Assembly: GCF_001476895.1 (NCBI RefSeq)
Contig: NZ_LDTB01000040.1
Coordinates: 1 to 35,284 of the forward strand
Direction: 5' to 3'
Length of the DNA stretch: 35,284 nucleotides
DNA from: Sphingomonas endophytica
GTDB taxonomy: Bacteria > Pseudomonadota > Alphaproteobacteria > Sphingomonadales > Sphingomonadaceae
Made by a program: the position numbers and the translations under genes. Position 1 is the first letter of the stretch. Each line of letters starts with the position of its first letter. Shown piece by piece: positions 1-7,624 of this stretch. The notes under the pieces were generated by a model. It was given only the letters and a program-made list of their open reading frames with translations, had not been told where the DNA came from and searched no databases.

Positions 1-376
1 GCCCCTGCCCCGCGCCCCACCGCGCCTCCGCCATCGCCGCGCCGACCACGTCGCTATGGAAGCCGACCGGCACGTCGTAGCGCGCCGCGAGCCGCCGTGC
101 GATATCGGTGCCCGCCCAGTGCGGCTTCGGCGTGGAGGTGATCTTGCCGTAATCGGGCGACTGCGGATCGATCGATACGGGGCCGAAGCTGGCAATGCCG
201 ATCGCCGCGAAGCCGCGCCACTTGTCCATCGCCGCCTCCAGCGCGGGCAGCGTTTCCTCGGGCCGGGTGGTAGGGACGCGCACTTCCTCCAGGATCGTGT
301 CGGGTCCGCTGGACAGCACCGCGATGCACTTCGTGCCGCCCAGTTCCACGCCCGCGATCAACGGCATCTGCGCCAT
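1..376 (-). CDS. ROK-family sugar kinase, fructokinase-like (N-terminal part, cut by window edge)
   Basis: The first 125 residues are present and the C-terminus lies outside the window. Residues 9-20 carry the ROK/hexokinase-fold phosphate-1 motif GVELGGTKCIAV, and the region around residues 60-90 has the IASFGPVSID and KITSTPKPHW stretches typical of bacterial ROK fructokinases. Family members phosphorylate a free hexose (usually fructose) with ATP in the cytoplasm. The ATG at 376 follows the stop codon of the upstream MarR gene without any gap, so the two are one leftward transcription unit. Substrate specificity cannot be read from this fragment, and the zinc-binding and catalytic regions are not visible. 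Confidence 0.85.
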   Translation of the reverse strand, partial: MAQMPLIAGVELGGTKCIAVLSSGPDTILEEVRVPTTRPEETLPALEAAMDKWRGFAAIGIASFGPVSIDPQSPDYGKITSTPKPHWAGTDIARRLAARYDVPVGFHSDVVGAAMAEARWGAGQG

Positions 377-820
377 TCAGTCTTCCTCCTCGGCCGCAGC
401 GTCGATCCGCCGCAGCATGTCCGTAAAATGCGCGAGATCCTCGGCGGAGAAGCGCCCGAAGATCCGGCGTTCCTGCGCGATCGCCTGCGGCGCGACCTGC
501 GCGTACAGCGCTTCGCCCGACGCACTCAAGCGCAGATGATGCGACCGCCGGTCGGTGACGTTGGGGGTGCGCGTCAGCAGCCCGCGTTCGGACAGCGCGA
601 TCGCCGCGCGGCTGACCGTCACCTTGTCCATCCGGCTGCGCTCGCACAGCTGCGCCTGCGTCACCGGCGCGTGTTCCGCGATCAGCGTCACCAATCGCCA
701 CTCCGGGATCGTCAACCCGAACAGCGCTTCGTAGGTGCTCGATATCCGCTCGCTGACGCGGTTCGATGTGACCGACATCAGATAGGGCAGGAACTCGGCG
801 AGATGGAGGCGTTCTGTCAT
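377..820 (-). CDS. MarR-family transcriptional regulator
   Basis: A 147-residue winged-helix regulator of normal MarR length. The recognition helix is around residues 64-79 (MDKVTVSRAAIALSERG) and the beta-wing has the family signature D-R-R-S-x-x-L at residues 90-96. Acidic residues end the protein. MarR proteins bind palindromic DNA as dimers and release it on binding small phenolic or metabolic ligands. The gene is cotranscribed with the ROK kinase and faces away from the alpha/beta hydrolase at 957, so it probably controls itself and one or both neighbours. An imperfect palindrome in the divergent intergenic region (873-888) is a candidate operator. The ligand is unknown. Confidence 0.9.
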   Translation of the reverse strand: MTERLHLAEFLPYLMSVTSNRVSERISSTYEALFGLTIPEWRLVTLIAEHAPVTQAQLCERSRMDKVTVSRAAIALSERGLLTRTPNVTDRRSHHLRLSASGEALYAQVAPQAIAQERRIFGRFSAEDLAHFTDMLRRIDAAAEEED

Positions 821-872
821 GGGACACCTGCGCTAACATGAGACGAAACGAACGGGAACCAGAACTCGAAAT

Positions 873-888
873 GTTGCATTAATGTTAC
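873..888. promoter_or_regulatory. Candidate MarR operator (imperfect palindrome)
   Basis: GTTGCATTAATGTTAC has dyad symmetry around CATTAATG with matching outer GT/AC. It is an AT-rich island in GC-rich DNA, between the divergent MarR gene and the hydrolase gene. Size and position suit a MarR-family dimer site. This is inferred from symmetry and location only. Confidence 0.35.
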
Positions 889-956
889 GACATGCAGGAT
901 AGCGCCACTCGAAAATGTCATGGCGGCGTCGAGGAGGCGCGACGGAGCAGGTAACG

Positions 957-1862
957 ATGCAAGTACGGGCGAACGGGATCGACATCGAATACGAAGAACA
1001 GGGGCCGCGCGACGGGCCAGCGATCCTGATGGTGATGGGACTGGGCGCCCAACTGGTGCGCTGGCCGCAGGACATGGTCGATGCGCTGGCCGCGCGCGGT
1101 TATCGCGTGATCCGCTTCGACAACCGCGACGTCGGCCTGTCGACCAAGTTCGACCACCTCGGCGCGCCGCATATCGTCTGGACCGCGATGCAGATGCAGT
1201 TCGGCCGCGTGCCGGCGGTGCCCTATACGCTGACCGACATGGCGCAGGACGCGATCGGGCTGCTCGACGCGCTGGATATCGATCGCGCGCATGTCGTGGG
1301 CGCGTCGATGGGCGGGATGATCGCGCAGCTGATCGCCGCGCGCTGGCCCGACCGGGTGCATACGCTCACCTCGATCATGTCGACCACCGGCAACCCGACC
1401 TGCTCGCGCCCGACGATGCGCGCCACCGCGCTGCTGCTGCGCCATCCCAAAAGCGACGACATCGAGGCGATCGTCGCGCATGGCACGATGGCGGGGCGCG
1501 CGGTCGGCGGTCGCTTCCCGATCGAGGATGCGATCATGGCCGAGCGCATTCGTGCCGAGACGCTGCGCAACCGCTGCCCCACCGGCTTCCTTCGGCAGAT
1601 GGCGGCGATCATCGCCGATGGCGATCGGACGGCGCGGCTGCGGCAGATCACGGCGCCGACGCTGGTGATCCACGGCAGCGACGATCCGCTGGTGCCCGTC
1701 GCCGGCGGGCGCGACACCGCGCGCGCGATCCCGGGCGCGCGGCTGCTGGAGATCGACGGAATGGGCCATACCCTGCCCCCCGAACTGGTGATGCCGATCG
1801 TCGAGGCGATCGACGGTCATATCCGCGCGCCGCATCCCGACCGCATGCCACGGGCGGCCTGA
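957..1862 (+). CDS. Alpha/beta-fold hydrolase, RdmC-like esterase
   Basis: A 301-residue serine hydrolase. The nucleophile elbow is G-A-S-M-G-G with Ser117, the acidic residue is Asp242 or Asp243 in HGSDDPLVP, and the base is His271 in GMGHTLP. The early MGLGAQLVRWP and RFDNRDVGLS motifs are shared with the aclacinomycin methylesterase (RdmC) type of small-ester hydrolases. The ATG at 957 was chosen because GGAG lies nine bases upstream; an in-frame ATG at 915 would add 14 Arg-rich residues without a good ribosome site. It is divergent from marR and may be its target. There is no signal peptide, so it should be cytoplasmic. Substrate unknown. Confidence 0.88.
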   Translation: MQVRANGIDIEYEEQGPRDGPAILMVMGLGAQLVRWPQDMVDALAARGYRVIRFDNRDVGLSTKFDHLGAPHIVWTAMQMQFGRVPAVPYTLTDMAQDAIGLLDALDIDRAHVVGASMGGMIAQLIAARWPDRVHTLTSIMSTTGNPTCSRPTMRATALLLRHPKSDDIEAIVAHGTMAGRAVGGRFPIEDAIMAERIRAETLRNRCPTGFLRQMAAIIADGDRTARLRQITAPTLVIHGSDDPLVPVAGGRDTARAIPGARLLEIDGMGHTLPPELVMPIVEAIDGHIRAPHPDRMPRAA

Positions 1863-1864
1863 GG

Positions 1865-2644
1865 TCAGGCGGCGACGACCACCCGCCGCCGCCGCAATGC
1901 CGCGCCGACGATGCCGAAGCCGAGGATCGTCATCGCCCAGGTCGCCGGCTCCGGCACTCCGCCGCTGACGGTCAGGGCGGTCGGCGCGAACGACAGCCGC
2001 GTGGAATCGCTCACGCCCCCCGATCGATCGCCCGCTCGATAGACGGTAACGAAGCTGCCGGTGCCCGACAGCGCGAACGTTCCGGTCTGACGATAATCCG
2101 CGACGGCGAAGGCCGCACCATTCAGCGTGAAGCGCAGGTCGTCGGTGGCGATGCTGTAATAGCTGTTATAGTCGGCGCAGCAGCTGTCGAAGTCCTCGTA
2201 GCCCGCCGAGAGATCGAGACGGCGCGCGCCTGCGTCCTTCACGATCGTACCGGCATCGTCGATCCGCGCGCTTGGCCCGATACAGCCGATCACCGGATCA
2301 CAATAGGGCGGAACATCCTTGTCGCCGGTGCGGATCGCATAGTCCATGCCGTTGATCGTGAGCACCGCGCGCACCGGCGGGCGCGTGCCGTCCTGGATCA
2401 ACCCGCCACCCTGCGCCGACGACCCGCTCGCGCTGGCCGCATATAACGCCGAGGGCAGCGCATCGTCGACCTCGAAGCGCGCCGAGAAATCGCGGCCGAG
2501 CACGATGTCACCGAAGGCCGCCCCGCCCTCGCTGCTATCGCCGACGACGGTGCCGGTGACGACATAGGTGAAGATCGCGGCGCGCGCGGAGCCGCCGCCC
2601 AACACCGCCAGCATCGTCGCCACGCCGATCAGAAGCCTTCGCAT
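1865..2644 (-). CDS. PEP-CTERM (PEPxxWA type) sorted surface protein
   Basis: A 259-residue exported protein. The N-terminal signal peptide (MRRLLIGVATMLAVLG...) is likely cleaved near ARA-A at residue 22. The last 30 residues form a PEP-CTERM tail: VPEPATWAM, a hydrophobic segment (TILGFGIVGAAL) and a basic RRRR cluster. This tail is the recognition and cleavage site for an exosortase, comparable to an LPXTG tail. The middle is a Gly/Ser/Asp-rich beta-type domain without a known catalytic motif. The ATG at 2644 has GGAGAG five bases upstream, which favours it over an upstream in-frame start at 2704. The stop faces that of the hydrolase two bases away. No exosortase gene lies in the window. 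Confidence 0.88.
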   Translation of the reverse strand: MRRLLIGVATMLAVLGGGSARAAIFTYVVTGTVVGDSSEGGAAFGDIVLGRDFSARFEVDDALPSALYAASASGSSAQGGGLIQDGTRPPVRAVLTINGMDYAIRTGDKDVPPYCDPVIGCIGPSARIDDAGTIVKDAGARRLDLSAGYEDFDSCCADYNSYYSIATDDLRFTLNGAAFAVADYRQTGTFALSGTGSFVTVYRAGDRSGGVSDSTRLSFAPTALTVSGGVPEPATWAMTILGFGIVGAALRRRRVVVAA

Positions 2645-2806
2645 GATCGCTCTCCCTGCCGCCGTCCGGCGTGTCACCGGATCGACCGCAGGTCGGCCTA
2701 TCATGTTTCCTGTTGTTCTTCCGTCGCTTATTTTAACAATCGCGCAAGAGGATACCGATGCCGGCGTCTTGCACTATCATAGCGCCGCTTGACCGAAAGG
2801 ACGTGC

Positions 2807-2992
2807 ATGTTCGTCGATTTCCGCGACCAGCCGCCGCCCCCGCCATGGCAACCGCCCCCGCGCCGCCCGCGCCTGACCGCGCGTCAGGAAAGGACGCTGG
2901 CCGCGATCATCGGCGTCAACGTCCTGCTGCTGATCGTCGCCCCGATCGGCGGCGCGACGATCATCGGGGCGCTGGCGACGCTGTTCCGTTAG
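2807..2992 (+). CDS. Small proline-rich single-span membrane protein, function unknown
   Basis: Sixty-one residues. The first 30 are rich in Pro and Arg (DQPPPPPWQPPPRRPR), followed by a basic, Gln-containing stretch and one hydrophobic helix at about residues 37-59, ending LFR. The ATG at 2807 has AAGGA six bases upstream; six extra residues from an upstream start are less likely. The predicted topology is N-in with a cytoplasmic proline arm. Its stop codon (2990-2992) overlaps the stop codon of the convergent decarboxylase gene (2989-2991). I do not recognise a family. Its place beside PEP-CTERM and exosortase-associated genes may be coincidental. Confidence 0.65.
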   Translation: MFVDFRDQPPPPPWQPPPRRPRLTARQERTLAAIIGVNVLLLIVAPIGGATIIGALATLFR

Positions 2993-4209
2993 ACGACGAT
3001 CTCAGCGGGTGCCGGATGCCCCAGAAATGCCGTGGGGCTGGCGCTGGCGCCATATGCGCCGGCAAGGAAGATCGCGATCAGATCGCCCTCCACGACCGGC
3101 GGCAGCGCCACCTTGTCGCCGAGCCGGTCGAGCGGGGTGCAGAGGCAGCCGACCACCGACGCCTCGCCCGTCGCCGTCGCGCCCATCCGTGTCGCCGCCG
3201 CGATCGGATAGTTGCGGCGGACGACCGTGCCGAAATTGCCGCTGGCGGCGAGTTGATGGTGGAGCCCGCCATCGACGACCACGAACGTCTCGCCACGGCT
3301 GGTCTTCACATCGACGACCCGCGTCAGATAGACGCCCGCTTCGGCGACCAGCCAGCGTCCGAGTTCGATCGCGAACCGGCTGCCGGTGAGCACATCGGCG
3401 CGAGCCGCCAGCGCCTGGCCCAGCGCGGCGCCGACCGCCGCGACGTCCAGCGCCACGTCACCCGCGAAATAGGGCACGCCGAACCCGCCGCCGAGGTTGA
3501 CCAGCGGCGGCGGCGCGCCGGCCTCCTCCGCCAGCCGCGCCGCGAGCGCCAGCGTCGCCGCTTGCGTCTCGATGAGCGCGCCCGCGTCAAGTGCCTGCGA
3601 TCCGGCGAAGATATGGAAGCCGCGCCAGTCCGCGCCGCCCGCGATCACCGCCCGCACCACCGCCGCTGCCGCCTCGGCATCCACCCCGAACGGCGAGGCG
3701 CGGCCGCCCATCTTCATCCCCGATCCGCGCAGTTCGAGGTCGGGGTTCACGCGCACCGCGAGGCGAGGGACAATGCCCAGCCGCTCGCCCGCCGCCAGCG
3801 CGCGGCGCGCCTCTCCGGCTGATTCCAGGTTGATCGTCGCACCCGTCTCGATCGCCGCCGCCAGTTCGGCGTCGCGTTTGCCGGGCCCGGCGAAGCTGAT
3901 CGCCGCGCCCGGCTTCACCGCCCCCGCGCGCGCCAGTTCCCCGGCCGAGGCGACGTCGAGCCCGTCGACCAGCGGCCCGACCCGCTCCAGCAGCGCGGGC
4001 AGGGGATTGGCCTTGATCGCATAATGCAGGTCGATCGCGGCGGGCATCACGGCGCGAAACCGTTCGACCTGCGCGGCGATCAGCGCGGTATCGTAGACGA
4101 ACAGCGGCGATCCGTGCGCTGCGACCAGCGCCCCCGCCGCCTGACCGCCGATCGTGAGCGGCCCCGTTTGCGCGGCGAAGGCGGGCGGGATCGGACCCAT
4201 CGGCTTCAT
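2989..4209 (-). CDS. PLP-dependent type III decarboxylase, exosortase A system-associated
   Basis: A 406-residue fold-III (alanine racemase-like barrel) decarboxylase related to diaminopimelate and ornithine decarboxylases. Visible features are the PLP lysine Lys66 in HYAIKANP, His199 in FHIFAGSQ, the phosphate-binding GGGFG at 240-244, ELGR at 282-285 where most relatives have EPGR, the cysteine motif GCLCTPLD around 354-361, and Tyr386 in AGAYGAS. This pattern matches the decarboxylase family that accompanies exosortase A loci. The ATG at 4209 overlaps the stop of the acyl ligase gene as ATGA, so translation is coupled. It likely acts on an amino acid activated by the ligase and carried by the nearby ACP; that is inference. 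The real substrate is unknown. Confidence 0.88.
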   Translation of the reverse strand: MKPMGPIPPAFAAQTGPLTIGGQAAGALVAAHGSPLFVYDTALIAAQVERFRAVMPAAIDLHYAIKANPLPALLERVGPLVDGLDVASAGELARAGAVKPGAAISFAGPGKRDAELAAAIETGATINLESAGEARRALAAGERLGIVPRLAVRVNPDLELRGSGMKMGGRASPFGVDAEAAAAVVRAVIAGGADWRGFHIFAGSQALDAGALIETQAATLALAARLAEEAGAPPPLVNLGGGFGVPYFAGDVALDVAAVGAALGQALAARADVLTGSRFAIELGRWLVAEAGVYLTRVVDVKTSRGETFVVVDGGLHHQLAASGNFGTVVRRNYPIAAATRMGATATGEASVVGCLCTPLDRLGDKVALPPVVEGDLIAIFLAGAYGASASPTAFLGHPAPAEIVV

Positions 4210-5696
4210 GCGCGCTGCTCCCTCGCAATGGCCGCGCGGTCGAGCTTGCCGTTGGCGTTGCGCGGCAGATCGGCGCGCCACTCGATCCGCGAGGGTTGCA
4301 TATAGGCGGGCAGGTCGCGCTTCAGCCGGGCAACCAACGCCGCCTCCGTCGCGCCGTCGCCGCGCGCGACCAGCACGATCGCCTGCCCCAGCCGGGCGTC
4401 GGCGACGCCCACCGCCACCGCCTCTGCCGTCTCGGGTCCGGCGGTGGCGGCGTCCTCGATTTCCTGCGGGCTGATGCGGTGCCCGGCGCTCTTGATCATC
4501 TCGTCGTCGCGCCCGACGAAGCGGAGCAGCCCGTCCGCATCGGCGACGACCGTGTCCCCCGACCACACCGCGACGCCGCCGTAGCGCGAATGCGCGGGCG
4601 CCGGGCGGAAACGCACGGCGGTGCGCTCCTCGTCCCGCCAATATCCTTGTGCCACCAGCGGGCCGGCGTGGACCAACTCGCCCGCCTCTCCCGCCGCCGC
4701 CGCGCCGCCGTCCCGGCGCACCACCAGCACTTCGGCGAAGGGCACCGCGCGCCCGATCGATTCAGGATGCGCGTCGATCAGCGCCGGGTCGAGATAGGTC
4801 GACCGGAACGCCTCGGTCAGGCCGTACATCGCGAACACGCGGGCCTGCGGGAAGCGCGCCCGCAGCGCGCGCACCATCGCCGGGGTCAGCGCGCCGCCGG
4901 AATTGGTCAGACGCCGCAAACGCGCCGCCGTGTCCTCCGGCCAGTCGCTCTCCAGCAACTGCGTCCAGAGCGGCGGCACGCCCGCCAGCGTCGTCGCCCC
5001 GAACCGCGTGACCGCCTTCACGACATCGCGTGGGGTCAGGTAATCGAGCGGGGCGACGCACGCTCCGGCCGCCCAGGTCGAGAACAGCTGGTTCTGGCCA
5101 TAGTCGAAGCCCAGCGGCAGAACCGCCAGTATCCGGTCGTCCGGCGCGATCGCCAGATAGTGCGCGACTCCGATCGCCCCCAGCCACAGGTTCGCGTGAC
5201 TCAGCATCACACCCTTCGGCCGTCCGGTCGATCCGGACGTGTAGAGGATCGCCGCCAACGCGTCCGGGTTCGCCGTCGAGCGCGGCAACGGGTCGCCCGC
5301 CCCCGCCGCGGTTTCGACACGGCAGCCGGCGGGCACGTCACCCGGCTCCAGCGTCGTCGCCCGCGCCTCCTGCGTCAGCAGCAGCGACGCGCCACTGTCG
5401 GACAGGATATGCGCGACCTGTGCGCGGCGCAGCACGGGGTTGATCGGGACGTGCACCAGACCGGCGCGCGCCGCCGCCAACGGCATCCAGCATGCCAGGC
5501 GAATCTTGGGCAACCATGTCGCGACCCGCGATCCGGCAGCGAAGCCGAAGCCGGCCAGCCACCCCGCCAGCCGCGCGACCGCGTCCTCGGTACCGGCATA
5601 ATCGACCGCACCGTCACGATCGACCAGCGCGGGCGCGTCCGCCTGCCCGCGCAGGACGTGGTCGATCGGGCGGGGCGTAGCATCGAGGGACACCAT
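4206..5696 (-). CDS. Acyl-CoA ligase (AMP-forming), exosortase A system-associated
   Basis: A 496-residue member of the ANL adenylate-forming family. It has the AMP-binding P-loop YTSGSTGRPKG (152-162), the A5-type motif YGLTEAF (291-297), the hinge and A8 region SGDTVVADADGLLRFVGRDDEMIKSAGHRI split over 379-408, and the C-terminal catalytic Lys484 in NANGKLDR. Such enzymes adenylate a carboxylate and pass it to a thiol on CoA or a carrier protein. The ATG at 5696 follows AGAGGGA; an in-frame GTG at 5732 lacks a well-spaced site. It is coupled to the downstream decarboxylase and divergent from an acyl carrier protein 100 bases away, which suggests the ACP is its acceptor. The substrate is not known. 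Confidence 0.9.
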   Translation of the reverse strand: MVSLDATPRPIDHVLRGQADAPALVDRDGAVDYAGTEDAVARLAGWLAGFGFAAGSRVATWLPKIRLACWMPLAAARAGLVHVPINPVLRRAQVAHILSDSGASLLLTQEARATTLEPGDVPAGCRVETAAGAGDPLPRSTANPDALAAILYTSGSTGRPKGVMLSHANLWLGAIGVAHYLAIAPDDRILAVLPLGFDYGQNQLFSTWAAGACVAPLDYLTPRDVVKAVTRFGATTLAGVPPLWTQLLESDWPEDTAARLRRLTNSGGALTPAMVRALRARFPQARVFAMYGLTEAFRSTYLDPALIDAHPESIGRAVPFAEVLVVRRDGGAAAAGEAGELVHAGPLVAQGYWRDEERTAVRFRPAPAHSRYGGVAVWSGDTVVADADGLLRFVGRDDEMIKSAGHRISPQEIEDAATAGPETAEAVAVGVADARLGQAIVLVARGDGATEAALVARLKRDLPAYMQPSRIEWRADLPRNANGKLDRAAIAREQRA

Positions 5697-5795
5697 GCCG
5701 TCCCTCTTAGGGTCAGGCGTTGCGGAATCCACCCCTTGCGCCTAACGCCACTCGCTCAGCCGCTTCGCAGGTGCGGCATGATGGGTGGAGGACGC

Positions 5796-6068
5796 GTGAT
5801 TCCCGAAGGCACGAGCGAGATCGAGGCCACCGTGCGTGCGGTGCTGGTCGATGTGCTGGCGCTGTCGCCGGAGCGCGCCGCGACCTTTACCGCCGACACC
5901 GCCCTGTTCGGCGCGCTGCCCGAGCTGGATTCGATGGCGGTCGCGGGCGTGCTGACCGAGCTGGAGGACCGGCTGGGAATCATGATCGACGATGACGAGG
6001 TCGATGGCGAGATGCTGGAAACGTTCGGCGCGCTGGTCACCTTCGCGGCCGGCAAGGCACTGGTGTAG
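5796..6068 (+). CDS. Acyl carrier protein of the exosortase-associated ligase/decarboxylase cluster
   Basis: About 90 residues with the acidic four-helix pattern of an acyl or peptidyl carrier protein. The phosphopantetheine attachment site is Ser46 in ELDSMAV, following the usual D-T-x-L-F-x-x-L lead-in, and helix 3 is acidic (IDDDEVDGE). The GTG at 5796 has GGAGGA just upstream, with close spacing of three bases. In-frame ATGs at 5778 and 5781 would add five or six residues with a weaker site, so the start is uncertain. It is transcribed away from the ligase/decarboxylase pair from a 100-base shared intergenic region and probably carries their intermediate. A long stem-loop overlaps its stop codon. 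Confidence 0.85.
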   Translation: MIPEGTSEIEATVRAVLVDVLALSPERAATFTADTALFGALPELDSMAVAGVLTELEDRLGIMIDDDEVDGEMLETFGALVTFAAGKALV

Positions 6069-6110
6069 GCCGCGCCGCCATCACCGCGCGCTCATCATAG
6101 CGGCGCGGCC
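6068..6110. terminator. Stem-loop between ACP and DUF1178 genes, likely bidirectional terminator
   Basis: A perfect 11-bp inverted repeat, GGCCGCGCCGC at 6068-6078 and GCGGCGCGGCC at 6100-6110, separated by 21 bases. Its left arm begins at the last base of the ACP stop codon and it sits between two convergent genes. There is no clear T-run on either side, so factor-independent termination is not certain. Confidence 0.5.
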
Positions 6111-6139
6111 CCTGACCGACCCGCGCGCAGCGACCGCCC

Positions 6140-6565
6140 CTAATTGACCTTTGCGGGTGGTACCACGGGCAGCGGAAGCGGCGCGATCGGCACGCCTTCC
6201 TCAAGCAATTGCTTCGCTTCGGCGAGGCTGGCCTGGCCGTGGATCGCCACATCGGGCTTGTCGCCGACGTGCATCGCGCGCGCCTCGCTAGCGAAATCGC
6301 CGCCGACCCAGCGCGACCCCGCCAGCGCTTCGGCCTGTGCGCGCGCGAGTTCCGCGAGCAGCGCGCGGGCCCGGTCCGGAGCGGGCGCGCGATTGGCCTT
6401 CGGCGAGACGTTCGGCGCCATCACCGCTTTCTCGACAGCCGCGCCGCCGCACATCGGGCAGGCGAGCAATTGCCGTTCGCGCTGATCGTCGAACGCCGCC
6501 GACGAGGCGAACCACGCCTCGAACACATGACCGTCCGTCGCGCAGCGCAGATCGAAGACGATCAT
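6140..6565 (-). CDS. DUF1178 family protein
   Basis: A 141-residue protein whose N-terminus (MIVFDLRCATDGHVFEAWF) and C36-P-M-C39-GG knuckle are diagnostic of DUF1178. Together with Cys8 and His13 it probably forms a small zinc ribbon. A central Ala/Arg-rich helix is followed by the conserved RWVGGDFASEARAMH segment. The biochemical function of the family is unknown. It follows glutaredoxin 3 by seven bases in the same direction and is probably in the same operon. In many alphaproteobacteria a nitrilase-fold carbon-nitrogen hydrolase stands between these two genes; it is absent here. Confidence 0.9.
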   Translation of the reverse strand: MIVFDLRCATDGHVFEAWFASSAAFDDQRERQLLACPMCGGAAVEKAVMAPNVSPKANRAPAPDRARALLAELARAQAEALAGSRWVGGDFASEARAMHVGDKPDVAIHGQASLAEAKQLLEEGVPIAPLPLPVVPPAKVN

Positions 6566-6572
6566 GCCACCG

Positions 6573-6830
6573 TCATCGCCCGAGCAGCGCGTCGAGCTTG
6601 CCCGCCCGTTCCAGCGCGGCCAGGTCGTCCGATCCGCCGATGTGCGCGCCGTCGATGAAGATCTGCGGCACGGTGGTTCGTCCCCCGGCGCGCTCGATCA
6701 TCTCGCCGCGCTTGCCGCTGTTCATGCCGATATCCGTTTCCTCCGGCGTGACGTCCTTCGACGCCAGCAGGTTCATCGCGCGCGCGCAATAAGGACAGAA
6801 TGCCTTGGTGTAGATTTCGACCCGTGCCAT
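6573..6830 (-). CDS. grxC: Glutaredoxin 3
   Basis: Eighty-five residues, the normal length of a dithiol glutaredoxin. The active site is C12-P-Y-C15, with the cis-proline motif TTVPQIFIDG and the glutathione-binding GGSDDL further on. It reduces protein disulfides and glutathionylated proteins in the cytoplasm using glutathione. The gene lies between comF and the DUF1178 gene in a leftward operon. Confidence 0.96.
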   Translation of the reverse strand: MARVEIYTKAFCPYCARAMNLLASKDVTPEETDIGMNSGKRGEMIERAGGRTTVPQIFIDGAHIGGSDDLAALERAGKLDALLGR

Positions 6831-6861
6831 CCCGCCTAGGTGCGGTCGGGGATGGCCGGTG

Positions 6862-7575
6862 TCAATGCGCCTCGCCCTCGATCACACGCGCCCAGGCCAG
6901 GATCGTGACCGATGCCGCCCCGGCGGCGAGCAGCACGCGCACGCAGGCATCCGCCGTCGCGCCGCTGGTGTGGACGTCATCGACCAGCACCAGCGCGCGG
7001 TCGCGCAGCCGGTCGCTGGCGCCCGGCGGGACGCGGAACGCGCCCGACACCGCCGCGCGCCGCTCACGCGGGTTGCGGTTCCGCAGCGGCGGCGTGGCGC
7101 GGTGACGCTCCAGCGCGCGGGTTTCGACGGGCAAGCCCGACAGCCGCGAAAGGCCGCCCGCGATCAATGCCGCCTGATTGTACCCGCGCCACCACAAGCG
7201 GCGGCGGTGCAGCGGCACCGGGACCAGTAGCGACGCCCCCTCGGGCAGGTGCCGGCGCATCAACGACGCGGCGACATCGGCATATGCCGTGCGCCCGGCA
7301 TATTTCAGCCGCAGCGCCACCGTTCGTGCGACCGGACCGTAAGCGACCGCGGCGCGCACCCCGGCGTGACGCGGCGGATCGGCCAGGCAGGCCGCGCAGC
7401 AGCTGCCCGGATCGCGGTGATCGTCGAAAGGGACGTTACAGGCCGCACACCATGGTGGCCCCAGGAAGCGCAGGCTGACCCAGCACCGCGCGCAAAACCG
7501 CCCCTGCGCCGCCACCGTCTCTCCGCAGCCCGGGCAGCGGGGCGGCAGGACGAGATCGATCAGGCGGGACAGCAC
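6862..7575 (-). CDS. ComF family phosphoribosyltransferase-like protein
   Basis: About 237 residues. The N-terminal zinc-binding part has paired cysteines (C14/C17, C28/C31, C43/C46), and the C-terminal half is a type I phosphoribosyltransferase fold with the PRPP loop VLVDDVHTSGATA at about 196-208. The VPVPLHRRRLWWRGYNQA segment is typical of ComF. The family was named for competence DNA uptake in Bacillus, but its role in alphaproteobacteria is not established. The GTG at 7575, with AAGG six bases upstream, gives the usual family length and avoids overlap with the divergent methyltransferase. Upstream ATGs at 7626 and 7641 are possible and would overlap it. Confidence 0.88.
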   Translation of the reverse strand: MLSRLIDLVLPPRCPGCGETVAAQGRFCARCWVSLRFLGPPWCAACNVPFDDHRDPGSCCAACLADPPRHAGVRAAVAYGPVARTVALRLKYAGRTAYADVAASLMRRHLPEGASLLVPVPLHRRRLWWRGYNQAALIAGGLSRLSGLPVETRALERHRATPPLRNRNPRERRAAVSGAFRVPPGASDRLRDRALVLVDDVHTSGATADACVRVLLAAGAASVTILAWARVIEGEAH

Positions 7576-7624
7576 GCCCGACCTTGTGGCGCGGCGCGCG
7601 AACGGGCACAAGCGGCGTACGCCC

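Noticed and set aside
855..886. EcfG-type general stress promoter (GGAAC / GTT)
   Set aside because: GGAAC at 855 has GTT at 13 or 24 bases, not the 16-17 expected.
918..1835. Long open frame antisense to the alpha/beta hydrolase
   Set aside because: Arg/His/Gln-rich product with no known motif; the sense strand encodes a complete hydrolase with a full catalytic triad.
1857..1870. GCCTGA-GG-TCAGGC inverted repeat over two convergent stop codons
   Set aside because: The loop is only two bases and the symmetry follows from two TGA stops facing each other; unlikely to be a functional hairpin.
4210..4641. N-terminal extension of the decarboxylase frame
   Set aside because: The extension lies wholly inside the acyl ligase gene in another frame and is Arg-rich; the ATG at 4209 with ATGA coupling gives the family's normal length.
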